Shown: positions 35,310-47,179, numbered from the stretch's first letter. The stretch: 64,000 bases of DNA from Flaccisagitta enflata (GCA_965153355.1 OZ231126.1:65348001-65412000); one strand, 5' to 3'. Program-made: numbers and translations. The notes: a model not told the origin generated them from the letters alone.

Positions 35310-36480
35310 AGTTACTGCGGTTGTGTGCTTGTGTGGAAGGGGATGTGACACAGGGTTGAATACCCCTGCCCACCCGTCCACAATGACATTATATCCAGGC
35401 CTTTTTAATAGATTTCTGGACAGAGCCTGTCGGGCTCTCTCTGCACAATATTGCAAAACCCAATGGAAATACAGCAAGCCCGATACATCGTTTTTTGACT
35501 TTTGACTCTAATTTGGGCATGCTAATATGGCCCGATCATCATAAAATTTTAGGTGATAGTAATGCATGACTTTGAAAATTAACAGTAAAAATTTCATGAA
35601 TATCGAACCAGTTTTACGGGGTTAAATGATTGTTTTCTTGCCTATGGTACCCCCAAAATAGCTATTTTTAGGCCTTTTGGACATCAACATAAGCCTTCAA
35701 ACTGATATTTTTCTTGTTACACCTGACCAAATGTGATTGATGTTTAAAACAAGCCCGACCGGGCAAAGATGCGTCCGGACTGTGTCTCTGCGTGTATTGA
35801 TCATGTGACATATACGGAGAGACAGATGGACGAACAGACGGGTGAAACGACTGAGTAATAGAGGAGGCTCTCAAAACATGTTGGTTGATCATTTGTTTCA
35901 GTGTAGGATCTCACCGTGGCCAAAAACAGCCGAGAAACGCGGTTTTTGCACAGGCGTAACGGACCGACCGACGGACGGACCGACCGACGGACCGACCGAC
36001 GGACGGACAGACGGACGGACAAACCCTCTTATAGAGATGCGAGGACGCATCTAAAAACATGTGAACTCTGAAGCACAGGTGGTTTACAGGAGAGGTGTTA
36101 CCTTCAAGATGCCAAAATTTATGATTTTTTGACATTTTGCACATGAGAGCGATTTCAATTTATTTCTTTTTGGCAAGCAAAAAATGGTAAACAAGGGCTG
36201 AATTTTTTTTTTTTTTTTTTTTTTTTTTTTGAGATCATCAACGACCCCAACAAAAATGTTTGGGTCATGGTTGACCCCTCCCCTACATAATTTGTCATTG
36301 TCCCCACATAGAAGTTGATTTTTCAAAAATTCGATTTGTCGATTTTCGACTTTTAAGTCTAATTTGGGCATCTTAACATTATCCGAATGTCATGAAATTT
36401 TAGATGGTGGAAGTACATGATGTAAAGAGCTACAGTACAAATTTTATCGAAATCGGACAAGGTTAAGGGGGGTAAAAGTC
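35310..36480. other. Mixed region with two related segments and HE traces
   Basis: About 35495-35650 and 36340-36480 are diverged direct relatives (TCTAATTTGGGCAT, then CATxAAATTTTAG, then AAATTT, then a GGTTAA-type end). CCCCTGCCCACCCGTCC and CCAGGCCTTTTT at about 35365-35405 are an HE 5' part on the minus strand. A T-run lies at 36208-36230. No gene is seen. Confidence 0.45.
35930..36053 (+). mobile_element. HE element, AGATGCG subfamily, 3' part
   Basis: GGCGTAACGG leads to a GACGGACC tract and CTCTTATAG. The hairpin AGATGCGAGGACGCATCT is at 36035-36052, followed by AAAAA. The stem pairs perfectly. No decamer was found upstream. Confidence 0.7.
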
Positions 36481-36880
36481 TCTCCCAGTGCATGAAATAA
36501 TTTCAATAATTTCAATTCCTCAGGCAATTTTGCATCGATTTACCTATTTGGTAAAATTTTTTTACAATTTCTACTATTTTTCATATTTTTTTCTTGAAAA
36601 AGTGTCCCTTTGAAAAATGAACAAAACAATCTCGCCGTTTTTCAATGTTTGAGGCCGGTCAAATGAGTTGAAACTGGGCCAAAAAGTGTTACTCTTGCCA
36701 GATAACGTACTCAGTATGTCTCTGGAGTTAGTTTCTGACGAGTATAGGACTTTTTGACCAAATTCGATGAATACATTTTATAACCCTACTTACAGGCCTG
36801 AAAATAATGGACTTTCCCCCTCTCCCCCTGGGGGGAAAATCAAAGGGTTTGGAAATTGGGAAGGAAATCAAAGGGGGAAC

Positions 36881-37533
36881 AGGTAGCCCAAGGGCAATAT
36901 GCAGTCAGCGATACCCGTTCCCCCGCTATGCATGATTGTGAATTTGTGTGAGGGGAAACAGGGCAGCAGCCCCGAAGAGGAGAACACAGGGGGACTTTTG
37001 TTTGTCCTACCTGAAAATGTTGATGCGATGCTATAGTGGGCTGATTGAAGGCCTTCAAGAGTCTGAAGGCTTTCCCAAGGGTTAAATGTCCATCAGGTCT
37101 GATTTGAAGCCTGAGAGCGCTACTTTGAAGCATGAGAGGCCTAATCTTAGGCCTGAGAGGGCTGATTTGGGGCCTGAGAAGCCAGGTTTGAGGCCTTACA
37201 GGCTGGATTTGAGATCCAATAGGCCAGATTTTAGGCCTGAGAGGCCGGATTTGAGGCCTGGGAGGCTGGATTTGGGCCTGAGACGCTGGAATCGAGGTAT
37301 GAGAGGCCGGATTTGAGGCCTGAGAGGCCGGATTTGGGGCCTGAGAGGATAGATTTCAAGCCTGAGAGGGCAGATTTCAAGCCTGAGAGGGCAGATTTCA
37401 GGCCTGAGAGTGCAGATTTCAGGCCTGAGAGGGACTGGGGGGACTAACAAATGAATGGACGAACAAACGGACAAACAAAAGTCACCCTGTGTTCTACAGG
37501 ACTTTGTCCCCTTCGGGGCCGCTGCCCAAAAAG
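36881..37533 (+). mobile_element. GGCCTGAGAGG-array element, copy B
   Basis: AGCCCAAGGGCAATATGCAG, GTTCCCCCGCTATGCATG and GGGCAGCAGCCCC open it. An array of about 20-bp GGCCTGAGAGGCxGATTT units runs about 37100-37440, followed by GAACAAACGGAC. TGTGTTCTACAGGACTTTG and CCTTCGGGGCCGCTGCCCAA close it in inverted orientation to the start. It encodes no protein. Confidence 0.8.
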
Positions 37534-37539
37534 AGAAAA

Positions 37540-38023
37540 CCAGTCGCCCAAGGGCAATATGTGGTCAGGGATACCCGTTGCCCTGGTTTGCATGGTTGTG
37601 AATTGGAATGAGAGGAAGCAGGGCAGCAGCCCCGAAGGGGAAAATGTCCTTTTATAGGGTCATCTGAACAGTGTTCAGTGAACACTGCTTATCCATCCAT
37701 CCATCCGTCCTTCCCCCCCCCAGATTTAAGGCCTGAGAGAGCAGATTTCAAGCCTGAGAGGGCAGATTCAAGGCCTGAGGGCAGATTTCAGGCTTGAGAG
37801 GACATATCAAGGCCTGAGAGAGCTGATTTCAGGTCTAGGAGGGCAAATTTAAGGCCTGCGAGAGCAGATTTCAGACCTGGGAGGGCAGATTTCTGGCCTA
37901 AGAGGGTAGATTTCAGGCCTGAGAGGGCCTGAGGGGGACGAACGGATAAATGAACGAATGAACGAACGAAAGTCCCCTGTGTTCTACAGGACATCATCCC
38001 CTTCGGGGCCGCTGCCCAAAAAG
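37540..38023 (+). mobile_element. GGCCTGAGAGG-array element, copy C
   Basis: Directly head-to-tail with copy B. GTCGCCCAAGGGCAATATG starts it and GGGGCCGCTGCCCAAAAAG ends it. A shorter array (about 37725-37930) and CCATCCATCC / GAACGAACG tracts lie inside. Confidence 0.8.
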
Positions 38024-38206
38024 AAAATTTGGGGAAATATAACTTTTGGCAGTACCAAATCATTAAAACTGATTAGTAAATCACAATTTAACACTATTTA
38101 AACCTGAACTACGTCATGGGGAACAAAATCATAGATTTTTAAACGGGGGGAAGAAAATTAGAGGGGGGGTGAATCAAACGCGACTCAATTTCATACACCC
38201 GTGCTG

Positions 38207-38590
38207 TCATAAAGTACTTGCTCTCACATTGTACAACAGCATGAATATTTCAAAAACTGTTCTCACTTGTTGCCTATAGATCATACCAGATTCTTTTCAA
38301 AGCTCATGCTAGACTCTGAATTAAAGAACATACCAGCCTCTGTTCCAAAGATCATACCACACTCTCAAAAAGTCATACCAGAATGTGCGTTAAACTTCAT
38401 ACCAGACCGCATTGATTTTATTCGAAACCTTTTTCTTTTCTTCTCTATGGGGCGACATGACCTTTTCGGGTTTCACGCAAAAAAGAAATGAAAATCAATA
38501 ACGCGTTAGCACAGTGCACGCAGTTAGCACACTGTAGCCGTAGGACTATTGCTTCGAAGCAAGATGGAGCGGTTGTGGGGCGCTGTGTGT
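38207..38590. other. Short imperfect repeat of about 28 bp and spacer
   Basis: Diverged repeats of ATCATACCA and ACTCTxxxxxAAAG occur five times between about 38278 and 38410. No gene is recognised. Confidence 0.5.
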
Positions 38591-38595
38591 GTGTG

Positions 38596-38599
<4 letters not shown>

Positions 38600-38684
<85 letters not shown>
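38600..38684. repeat. (GA)n microsatellite
   Basis: A pure GA tract of about 85 bp. Confidence 0.96.
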
Positions 38685-38687
<3 letters not shown>

Positions 38688-38962
38688 TCAAACAATCAAA
38701 GGGAGGACGCACTTGTGCACGCACATTCGCATACTTTCGGAAGACCAATAGACTAACAAACAGAGAAGGACAGACGCAAAATTGAGATTACAGCGGTATA
38801 GGATTAATGTGTCGTGATGTCAATTGTACGTTTACTTTGAGCATTTATATTTTTTCAGACCTAGGCGGGGTTAAGCTTTTAAACCCGACTTCCAAATTCT
38901 GGGCTTAGACAGCTTTACAACCCGATTCCCAAATACTGAGCTCAAACGTGGAAAAAAAGAAC

Positions 38963-38965
<3 letters not shown>

Positions 38966-39056
<91 letters not shown>
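38966..39056. repeat. (GA)n microsatellite next to copy D
   Basis: A GA tract of about 90 bp ends just before the GTCGCCC start of a GGCCTGAGAGG element. Confidence 0.96.
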
Positions 39057-39059
<3 letters not shown>

Positions 39060-39060
<1 letters not shown>

Positions 39061-39545
39061 TCGGTCGCCCAAGGGCAATATGTGGTCAGCGACACCCGTT
39101 GCCCTCCTTTGCATGATTGTGAAATGGAGTGAGGGGAAGCAGGGCAGCTGTCCCAAAGGGGACGAAGTCCTGTAGAACACAGGGTGACTTCCGTTTGTTT
39201 ATCCGTCCGTTCATCTGTCTATCCCCCTCAGGGCCTCTCTGGCCTAAAATCTGACCTCTCAGGCCTTGAATCTACCCTCTCAGGCCTGAAATCTGCCCTC
39301 TCATGCCTTGAATCTGCGAGGGTAGATTAAAGGCCTGAGAGGGCCTGAGAGGGCAGTTTTCAGACCTGAGAGGGCAGATTCAAGGCCTGAGAGGGCAAAT
39401 TTCTGGCCGGAGAGGGTAGATTTCACCTCTAAGAGAGCAGATTTCAGGCCTTATAGGGCCTGGGGGGGGGGACAAACGGATAATCGAATGGAAGTCCCCC
39501 TGTGTTCTACAGAACTTCGTCCCCTTCAAGGCCGCTGCCCAAAAA
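39060..39545 (+). mobile_element. GGCCTGAGAGG-array element, copy D
   Basis: The start block is GGTCGCCCAAGGGCAATATG and the end block is CCGCTGCCCAAAAAG. The array switches orientation: CCTCTCAGGCC units to about 39310, then GGCCTGAGAGG units, so the array itself folds back. Confidence 0.82.
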
Positions 39546-39550
39546 GCAGA

Positions 39551-40139
39551 ACAGGTCGCCCAAGGGCAATATGTGGTCAGCGATACCCGCTGCCCTGATT
39601 TGCATGGTTGTAAATCGAAATGAGGGGAAGCAGGGCAGCGGCCCCGAAGGGGACGAAGTCCTGTAGAACACAGGGGGACTTTTGTTCATCCGTTCGTTCA
39701 TCCGTCCGTTCGTCCGTCCCTTTGTCCGTCCGTCTGTCTGTCAGTCCCCCCCAGGCCCTCTCAGGCCTGAAATCTGCCCTCTCAGGCCTGAAATCTGCCC
39801 TCTCAGGCCTGAAATCTGCCCTCTCAGGCTTGAAATCTGCCCTCTCAGGCCTTGAATCTACGGGGGAGATTTAAGGCCTGGGAGGACAGGTTTCAGGCCT
39901 GAGAAGGCAGATTTCAGGCCTGAGAGGGCAGATTCAAGGCCTGAGAGGGCAGATTCAAGGCCTGAGAGAGCAGATTTCAAGCCTGAGAGGGCAGATTTCA
40001 GGCCTGAAAGGGCAGATTTCAGGCCTGAGAGGGGCTGGGGGGACTAACGAACAAACGGACGGACGAACGAACAAACGGATGAACAAAAGTCCCCCTGTGT
40101 TCTACAGGACTTCGTCTCCTTCGGGGCCGCTGCCCAAAA
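39551..40139 (+). mobile_element. GGCCTGAGAGG-array element, copy E
   Basis: It is head-to-tail with copy D. GGGCAGCGGCCCCGAAGGGG and GAAGTCCTGTAGAACACAGG at the start are answered by their reverse complements at the end. A CCTCTCAGGCCTGAAATCTG array is followed by the inverted array and ends in GGACTAACGAAC. Confidence 0.85.
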
Positions 40140-40870
40140 ACAGACAGGCAAACAGACTAACAAACAGAAAGACAATTAGTTGGAGCAATTAGTTAGAGAG
40201 CAAGAGCGAGATGTTATTTGGAGAAGAGGTAGATGAGCAGAGACATACAGTATCACCATATAAACAACGAATGGTATACAAGGCTGTTAGTCAATCTCAG
40301 CAACCATCCCCCCCCCCCATTCCTTTCCCCAGTCCCCACCTCTCCCGTTTCCCCCAAACCCATTACCATTCGGACTTTTCGGCGTAGCGAATCGCAAGTG
40401 GGTGCAACCAGGTCAAATATCATTAAGATTGAATTGATTTTGGGTCGTGGTCTCGGTCTTAGTCTCCTTGATTGTTTTGTCCTAACAGCGTGTGCCCGTG
40501 CGGTGGTGGTGTCAACTGGGTCATCAACTTACTTCTGTGCTAAGACTTGGAACGTTCTTTTTTTTGGTCAGTGTTAAAGTGTTTAGTTTTAGAAGCATAT
40601 TAGTTGCCTCACCGTATACAATTATCAAGTGAAGTTTCTTTAAAGGTGTGTCGAGGCAATACAAAGCAAAGATCGATGGCGATGATGGAGGTACCTAGGG
40701 AACCTAGAAGCGATCAGGAAACTAATGGCCAAATATAAAAAAAAAGGTTTCCTGTTGTTTATGAGATGACAGTTGGTAACTTTGTTGAGCCTTCTTTTAC
40801 TATATCAAGGCCAAGTTAAGGCCAATAAGTGTGCCTCGCTTGATTAAGAATTTGTGAATCAACGTTTTGA
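40140..40870. other. Unassigned spacer
   Basis: No gene or repeat is recognised apart from a C-run near 40310. Confidence 0.4.
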
Positions 40871-40871
40871 A

Positions 40872-41059
40872 TGAATGAATGAATGAACGAATGAATGAAT
40901 GAATGAATGAATGAATGAATGAATGAATGAATGAATGAATGAATGAATGAATAAATAAATGAATGAATGAATGAATGAATGAATGAATGAATGAATGAAT
41001 GAATGAATGAATGAATGAATGAATGAATGAATGAATGAATGAATGAATGAATGAATGAA
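40872..41059. repeat. (GAAT)n tetranucleotide microsatellite
   Basis: About 47 units of GAAT with a few changes (CGAA, ATAA). Confidence 0.96.
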
Positions 41060-41099
41060 AATGAATTTGGTAAGGCATGAGAGGTTATAGGAATGAAGA

Positions 41100-41214
41100 A
41101 ATACGTCAGAATCAGCCGTTTTGCAAATTTCTAACGTTTGCGTTACCGACCGACCAACCAACCAACCAACCAACAGACGGATAGACCTCTTATAGAAGTG
41201 CGAGGACGCACTTA
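41100..41214 (+). mobile_element. HE element, AAGTGCG subfamily, 3' part
   Basis: AACGTTTGCGTTACCGACC and an AACC tract lead to CTCTTATAG. The hairpin AAGTGCGAGGACGCACTT at 41196-41213 has a perfectly paired seven-base stem, followed by an A-run. The 5' end is missing. Confidence 0.7.
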
Positions 41215-41371
41215 AAAAACACTCAATTTAACAAACACACACTCAAACTGGCTTCCCTTGACCTTGTATTCATGGGATCCACAGCATCGCAGAATTCATC
41301 GCAAAGCCTCGGCTGGCAGCCTCTCTCCTCAGACGCGACAGAGACGCTGAACTGGAATATCTCAATTACAC

Positions 41372-42361
41372 CGTCTTCAGAAACAACTGCAACCAGCAAA
41401 ATTTATATTGTGTGAAAACTATCCACTTCACACATTTTGGATTTAGTCTATCTAATAGCATATCAGCGACGGTTTTCTCATGAAAAATTTCAGCATTCCA
41501 AGTCAAGTTATTTAGCCTTTACACTGTTTTGAAAATCACCAAAATTTACACGTAAAATTGCAATTTTTATGAAAAATAAAAGAGTTTAGCCATATAAATC
41601 TAATCAGAATTGAGTAGATATTGATTTGAAGTAATTAGGTTGATCCCATTTTATGTTTTTATCATTAATAAATCTTTTGTCTGTCCATTTGTGTATAATT
41701 ATGAGATCTCAAAATGGTAAAAGATGAATGTTCAGCAAGAAAAGTTGTTTGAACAAGAAAAATCATGGAGAAAACATAAAAAATTGTTAAAATGGCAGCT
41801 TGAAATGCTTTTTTCTTGAACTTGATTTCCCTCAAATTTCCCTCAAAAAATTTTCAATTTGAGACCAACCCCAGAGTTCTAGCTCAAAGCGTTCAGAAGT
41901 TATAAAGGTTTAAAGTGACAGACCTCCATCAATGTCTAAAATAAATTAAGCCGGATACACGGCTACCCCAGTCGCGTGCGGGTGGGCAGGGGCCGTAATT
42001 GTGGTCACCAGATCATTTGGGCAAGAGCAGTGAAGCCAAAAATCCCAAAAATCCAAAAAAAGTAAAGTGTGACGGACAGACGGACCGACGGACGGACCGA
42101 CGGACGGACCGACAAAGCGGGGTGTAGAGTCGCGTTGCACGCGACTAAAAACTGTTAACCAAAAAAAATTGTTCTTTACTTCAAAATAATGTACTTCAAA
42201 ATAATAATACTACTTGACCTAGAGTGCTGAAATTTTGCATAAAAAACCGTCAGTAATATTCTATCAGACAGTGCTAATCCGAAATTTGTGGTGAGAACGG
42301 TTTTCATATAATAGAACTTTTGCTGGTTGCTGTTGCTTCTGAAGACAGGGTAGCAAGGATT
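41372..42361. mobile_element. Foldback element (about 1 kb) carrying an HE insert
   Basis: CACCGTCTTCAGAAACAAC at the left and the complement of CCCTGTCTTCAGAAGCAAC at the right start arms of about 150 bp. The arms share AACCAGCAAAA, ACGGTTTTxTxATG and TTTCAGCA...AGGTCAAGT-type blocks. TA borders both ends. The HE element at 41949-42147 lies inside. Confidence 0.68.
41949..42147 (+). mobile_element. HE element, complete copy
   Basis: It has AGCCGGATACACGGC, the decamer AGTCGCGTGC at 41970-41979, and GGGTGGGCAGGGGC. AAAAAGTAAAGTGTGAC and a GGAC/CGAC tract follow, then CAAAGCGGGGTGTAG. The hairpin AGTCGCGTTGCACGCGACT is at 42128-42146. The 3' arm GCACGCGACT is the exact complement of the decamer. 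Confidence 0.8.
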
Positions 42362-42788
42362 TAACGATTTGGCCCTCTCTATTTGTGTCTCTCTCTATCA
42401 TCTTGGCAGAGAAAAATCTTCAGTTTTGCAAAGCTTTTAAGGAGTGCTGCTTTTAATCAAACAAATTTACAGACCCCAGATTGGTCATATCAACTCTTTC
42501 AAATGCGACCAATGTATAAATATCAATAGAAGCAGGCCTCCCTCCTAATTGGAGCGGAAGCGGAAGAGCCAAGATAGTACAGGGCCGGAGAAGCAGTGAC
42601 GTCACTTTGGGTCAATCCATTGAGTCTTTGGAAGCATACCAATGGGTACCAATGAATGGCTACCAATGCGACGCGTTTTAGCGTTAAGCTTAGGCGTCCT
42701 CGGATCGAAATGACCCCGAAACGAATCGGGAATTAGATACATGGATGAATGAACGCGAATTGAGAGATCGGAATAATAAAAAAGAAAA
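42362..42788. other. Unassigned spacer
   Basis: It contains GGAGCGGAAGCGGAAG near 42552, a motif related to the CTTCCG repeats at the far right end of the window. No gene is seen. Confidence 0.4.
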
Positions 42789-43369
42789 TAACTATGGCAA
42801 AAAAAAAGCGAACACTTTGTTTTGATAGTTTCTGCTTTTAAGTTAAAACTATGTGCCTGAACCATTGAAAATCCATGACCATTTTAAAGCTCTGCAAAAA
42901 AATCTTTCAATTGCGACGTTGCTGGTCATTGTGGCTTTACTCGTTTAGAAAAGGCAAAGGTTTGAAGAAAAAAATCGCTGATTTGAAAAAAAAGTGTTCA
43001 TTTCGATTTTTTCCAATGAGCAATTCTAATCTTTCCGTGTTTGTCAATAATCTTAGCTACTCGTTATCCATGAGCAAATTAAAGAGCTTCAGATTTTCTC
43101 TAAAATGGCGCCAAGAGCAAATTACTAACTCAATGCTTTTAATCATTATGTTAGAATAAAGATAACCCGTGAAAATCACGTAGTGAATTTCCAAATTCTT
43201 GACCCCCTGTCTTCATTCTAATGCCATTTCTAAACAAATAGAGCTAAAACATCCAGCAAGGTTTCACTTGAAAGATATTTCGCAGATCTTCAAAATGGTC
43301 ATGGATTATGCTATGTTGGATGTGAAACATTGACAAACAAGTAGTTCGCTTTTTTATTTTGCCATAGTT
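42789..43369. mobile_element. MITE with TAACTATGGC inverted ends, 581 bp
   Basis: TAACTATGGCAAAA starts both arms in inverted orientation (42789 and 43369 ends). The arms continue with AAAAAAGCGAAC, ATCCATGACCATTTT and a GAAAGATAT-type block. TA at the ends fits a mariner-type duplication. It has no protein. Confidence 0.75.
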
Positions 43370-43439
43370 ATATCCAGGGGACCGGAAATGGAATTGAATG
43401 GTAGGGAGGGTAAACGGAGAAGATGGGAATGAGGGTAGG

Positions 43440-43735
43440 AATCTGACTTACTGAGTTTGTTGTATACATCATCATCAGCATCGTCATGATTCATCTTCTA
43501 GACTTGGACGTCATCACCTTCTACGTCATTGTCATCATTGTCTTTTTCATCATCGTCATTGCCTTCGTCGTCATTGTCATCATTGTCAGTGTCATCACCG
43601 TCTATGTCATCATCATCTTTAACGTCATTGTCATATCATCATCGTCTGTGTCATCATCATCTTTGACGTCATCGTCATAATCATTATCTTTGTCATCATC
43701 CTCTTTAAAACCATCATCTAGATTTTGCGGTCGTC
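43440..43735. repeat. Degenerate GTCATCATC / CGTCATTGTCATC tract
   Basis: Imperfect trinucleotide-based repeats of CATCATxGTCATTGTC type. The forward frames through it read as hydrophobic I/V and S tracts and are artefacts. Confidence 0.85.
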
Positions 43736-43839
43736 ATCATCGATTTCCTCGACGTCGTTGTTGTTCACATGTTTACTTGCTTTTTTTCACGCAGCAGAGC
43801 GGCACAAAAGGCGTCATCAATCGTTGTTCAACGCCGTCA

Positions 43840-43975
43840 CACTGCCGCCCCCACTGCCGCCCCCACTTCCGCCCCCACTTTCGCCGACTGCGCCACCATC
43901 ATTGCCGCTGCTGCCCCCCCTCCCCGCCGCCGCCACTGTCGCCACTGCCGCCATTGCCGCCGCCACCTTTCTTTC
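43840..43975. repeat. GCC/CCGCCA-rich low-complexity tract
   Basis: CCGCCCCCACT and GCCGCCAC units repeat. All three forward frames are open only because of composition. Confidence 0.85.
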
Positions 43976-44521
43976 ATGCTTTTGTTTTCAATCATCGATG
44001 ATGTAAACATTGACGTTATCAAAAGCCGCAGCTGATGTAAGTCGATGTTCTCATGAGTCATGACACTTTACCGCGTTATTAACAAGCTTTCATTCCCGTT
44101 GTAATCGCTTTTTCAAGGCGGATTTCCATAGGGGCGGAGTTTGAGGGAAAGGGGGGAAAGGGGGGAAAGGGGGGAAAGGGTGTGGAAGATATCAACCAGG
44201 CCAAGAGATGTCCAATATGGATGCCGGATGCGTCCTCCTTACTTAATAAAGACTTTCGAGATGAAGACACGTAAAGGAAACCGCGAGAGTCAGACCTTTC
44301 CAAACACGAACACACCCACTTATAGTTAGACAGAGAACCACGAAAAAGATGTCATAGTGTGAAAATTTTGAATAACACGAGAACAATTTTATACGTCACC
44401 GAGTATGGGTCATTCTCTCTTTCTCTATTTTTTTTTGTTTCTGTTTATCTTTGTGTATCACCGCTCTCTTGTTCGCGTTCATTCCTATTCTCTGCTTCTC
44501 TTTCACAATCCCACTGTCTCT

Positions 44522-44765
<244 letters not shown>

Positions 44766-44879
44766 CACTCCTACTCAGTCCACCTCGGCGGTGTTGAGTT
44801 GGCCCCTCCATCTTGATCTTGTCGACTTTTCGACCTTTTTCATGTTATGCAAAAGAAGGGAAGAAAGAGAAGAAAAAGT

Positions 44880-45177
<298 letters not shown>

Positions 45178-45471
45178 TAGTTGTAAAAAGACGAGGCGCT
45201 GCAAATGAGTTGATGGAGACGATGTTGGACGGAGTGAAAAGAGTAATCATGGTCAATGTCAATGAGAAACATTGCCAGTTGATTGAATAAATGTTGAGAA
45301 GAACGGGAGAACCGCTGTGCGCTACAAGCAGTCAATGCCTCACATGCCGATCCGAAAGCGTGGAAAAGGAGAGTTTTTAGTCAATGAAGTAAGCAATTTT
45401 CTACATATTCATGTCGGATAAAGCATGATATGTTGAATCACTGAGTCACCACTCCAAGTTCCTATCAAGTA

Positions 45472-45648
45472 CAGTTGAACCCCGCTCTAACGGACCCGCC
45501 ACCAACGGAATTCCGCCTATAACAAATACAAATTCATGGTCCCTTCAAGTTGATTTGTTTTATTTCTTTTGTTGGCAATAACAGAAGTCCGCCTATAACT
45601 GAAGAAAACTGTTGGTCCCCTGAAATCCGTTAGAGCGGGGTTCAACTG
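45472..45648. mobile_element. pogo/Tigger-like MITE, intact 177 bp
   Basis: CAGTTGAACCCCGCTCTAAC starts it and its complement ends it. TA flanks both ends (45470-45471 and 45649-45650). Inner blocks are CGGAATTCCGCCTATAAC, GGTCCCTTCAA and GTTGGCAATAAC. It is non-coding. It serves as the uninterrupted reference for 278-911. Confidence 0.88.
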
Positions 45649-45659
45649 TACTATATATA

Positions 45660-45853
45660 TCATTTCCAGGTCATATACCGACCTTGGTTTTTTTTTTGCC
45701 GCACGCATCCATTTGTCCATCAGATTATCAGGCGTTAAGTTCAAGGCTGTTTTCCACATTACTGCCCCAGCCCTTCTATGTAAAGACATCCACAAAATTG
45801 CCCATGCCAACCTGGACCTTGGTAGTTGTGTATCCAGCCTTGTCTTCCTTTAG
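45660..45853 (-). mobile_element. HE element, strongly degraded
   Basis: CCGCACGCATCCATTTGTCCATC at the left and TATCCAGCCTTGTC at the right resemble the hairpin side and the complement of CAAGGCTGGATA. ACTGCCCCAGCCC fits the G-rich block in complement. Confidence 0.4.
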
Positions 45854-46204
45854 TTTGATTTTATTCATTTGATTTATCATTACTATTATTATTATTTTTT
45901 TTCACATAACGTAAAGCTACTGGACAGGAAAATCTCTGTTCGTTTCAAATCCCACGGGCCAAGTTGACTTTAAAAAAAAGATGTTTTTTTCTCTGCAGAG
46001 TGGCTCTCAACCCCAATGACAACAACAACAACGACAAGAACGACTGACTCGTATAGAATGGTTAGTAATGCATCCCATGAGTCAACAGACAACCGTAATT
46101 GCCGACTCCATTCTTAAAAACTACCCTGGTTGCGGTATATCTGCTATGAGTTGTGGTTTGTTGGACAGAATGACAGGCCATCAGTCTTTCTCTTCTTGTT
46201 TTTT

Positions 46205-46409
46205 AGTCGCGTGCTACGCGTCTCTGTGAATCGCTATGTTGGTCGGTCGGTTGGTCTGTCTATTGGTCAGTCGGTCTCCATTAGCTTTTTTGGCGTTTTT
46301 TGGCGTTTTTTGCATTACTACTGCTTTTTGTTGTTTTATCTTTTGGTCTTTAGCTCTTTTAGTCTTTTAGTCTTCAAGACCGCACGCGACTTGTAACGCG
46401 ATGGCCTTG
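46205..46409 (-). mobile_element. HE element, complete copy
   Basis: The hairpin AGTCGCGTGCTACGCGTCT is at 46205-46223, with GGTCGGTCGG units after it. The body holds TTTTTGGCG and CTTTTAGTC repeats. GCACGCGACT at 46382-46391 is the 5' decamer in complement and pairs exactly with the element's 3' arm. GGCCTTG ends it at 46403-46409. Confidence 0.75.
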
Positions 46410-46511
46410 TTTTTTTCTGACTGACGCTCAATTTCTCATTCGTTTTATCTGGCTTTGTCCGTCTGTCTTTCCATCTGTCTCTTTCTGTCTGTCTGTATAT
46501 CTGTCTGTCTG

Positions 46512-46630
<119 letters not shown>

Positions 46631-46838
46631 AGTCGCTGGATAAGCGACTCTATAAGAGCGTGTGTATAGGAGGGTTTGTCCACAGGAAGAAAGGTAGGTA
46701 GGAACTAGGAAGATAACGCGAAATCCACCGATTAGCAATTTCTGAGCCCTTGCCCAGCCACATTGCAGCCCCCGCCCTGCACAATACTGTCCCTGCCCAC
46801 TAACCAGCGACTATCTATTGGCCGTGTATCCGGCCTTG
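46631..46838 (-). mobile_element. HE element, AGTCGCTGG subfamily, complete
   Basis: The hairpin AGTCGCTGGATAAGCGACT is at 46631-46649. ATAAGAG and a reduced GTCC-like tract follow, then GCCCTTGCCCAGCC and CCCTGCCCACT. CCAGCGACT at 46804-46812 and CGGCCTTG close it. In element orientation the 5' motif AGTCGCTGG is the exact complement of the 3' end CCAGCGACT, so both changed together from AGTCGCGGAC. Confidence 0.78.
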
Positions 46839-46859
46839 TTTTCATTATCATCTACTTGT

Positions 46860-47165
46860 TTTCCCCATTTATCTTTTTCATCTCTCTTTGTCGTGCCACT
46901 TTCCATTTCATCTGTTCAAAGACACCGATTGTTATAACATAACTGAATACCTAGTGTATTTTTCAGTCTGCCTCCGTAGCTACGAAACATGGTTATCAAC
47001 AATTTGATTTATTGCTAACTTTAGTTAATTTCTAAGACGCTTGATTTGTTTTCCTTTAAATTACTTTGGACCTGTCAAACGATTTTCAATATCGAATATC
47101 TGTAACCGGCGGTCCAACGATGATAAACCGGCCAATTTTTTTGATCATGAGGAAGGAAATTGCAA
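46860..47165. other. Unassigned spacer
   Basis: Nothing recognised. Confidence 0.4.
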
Positions 47166-47169
47166 TAAC

Positions 47170-47179
47170 TCTCTCTCTC

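Larger units (their letters stand above)
36793..38206. mobile_element. hAT-like MITE split by two GGCCTGAGAGG elements
   Basis: The left part (36793-36880: CAGGCCTGAAAATAATGG, GGAAGGAAATCAAAGGGGG) and the right part (38024-38206: GGGAAATATAACTTTTGGCA, AACTACGTCATGGGGAACAAAATC, a CATACACCCGTGCTG end) join to reproduce the order of 5968-6273. The intervening 1.14 kb is two copies of another family. No matching 8-bp duplication was found. Confidence 0.7.

Noticed and set aside
43840-43975. Proline/alanine-rich exon
   Set aside because: The GCC-type low-complexity tract opens all three forward frames, and no unique flanking protein sequence is seen.
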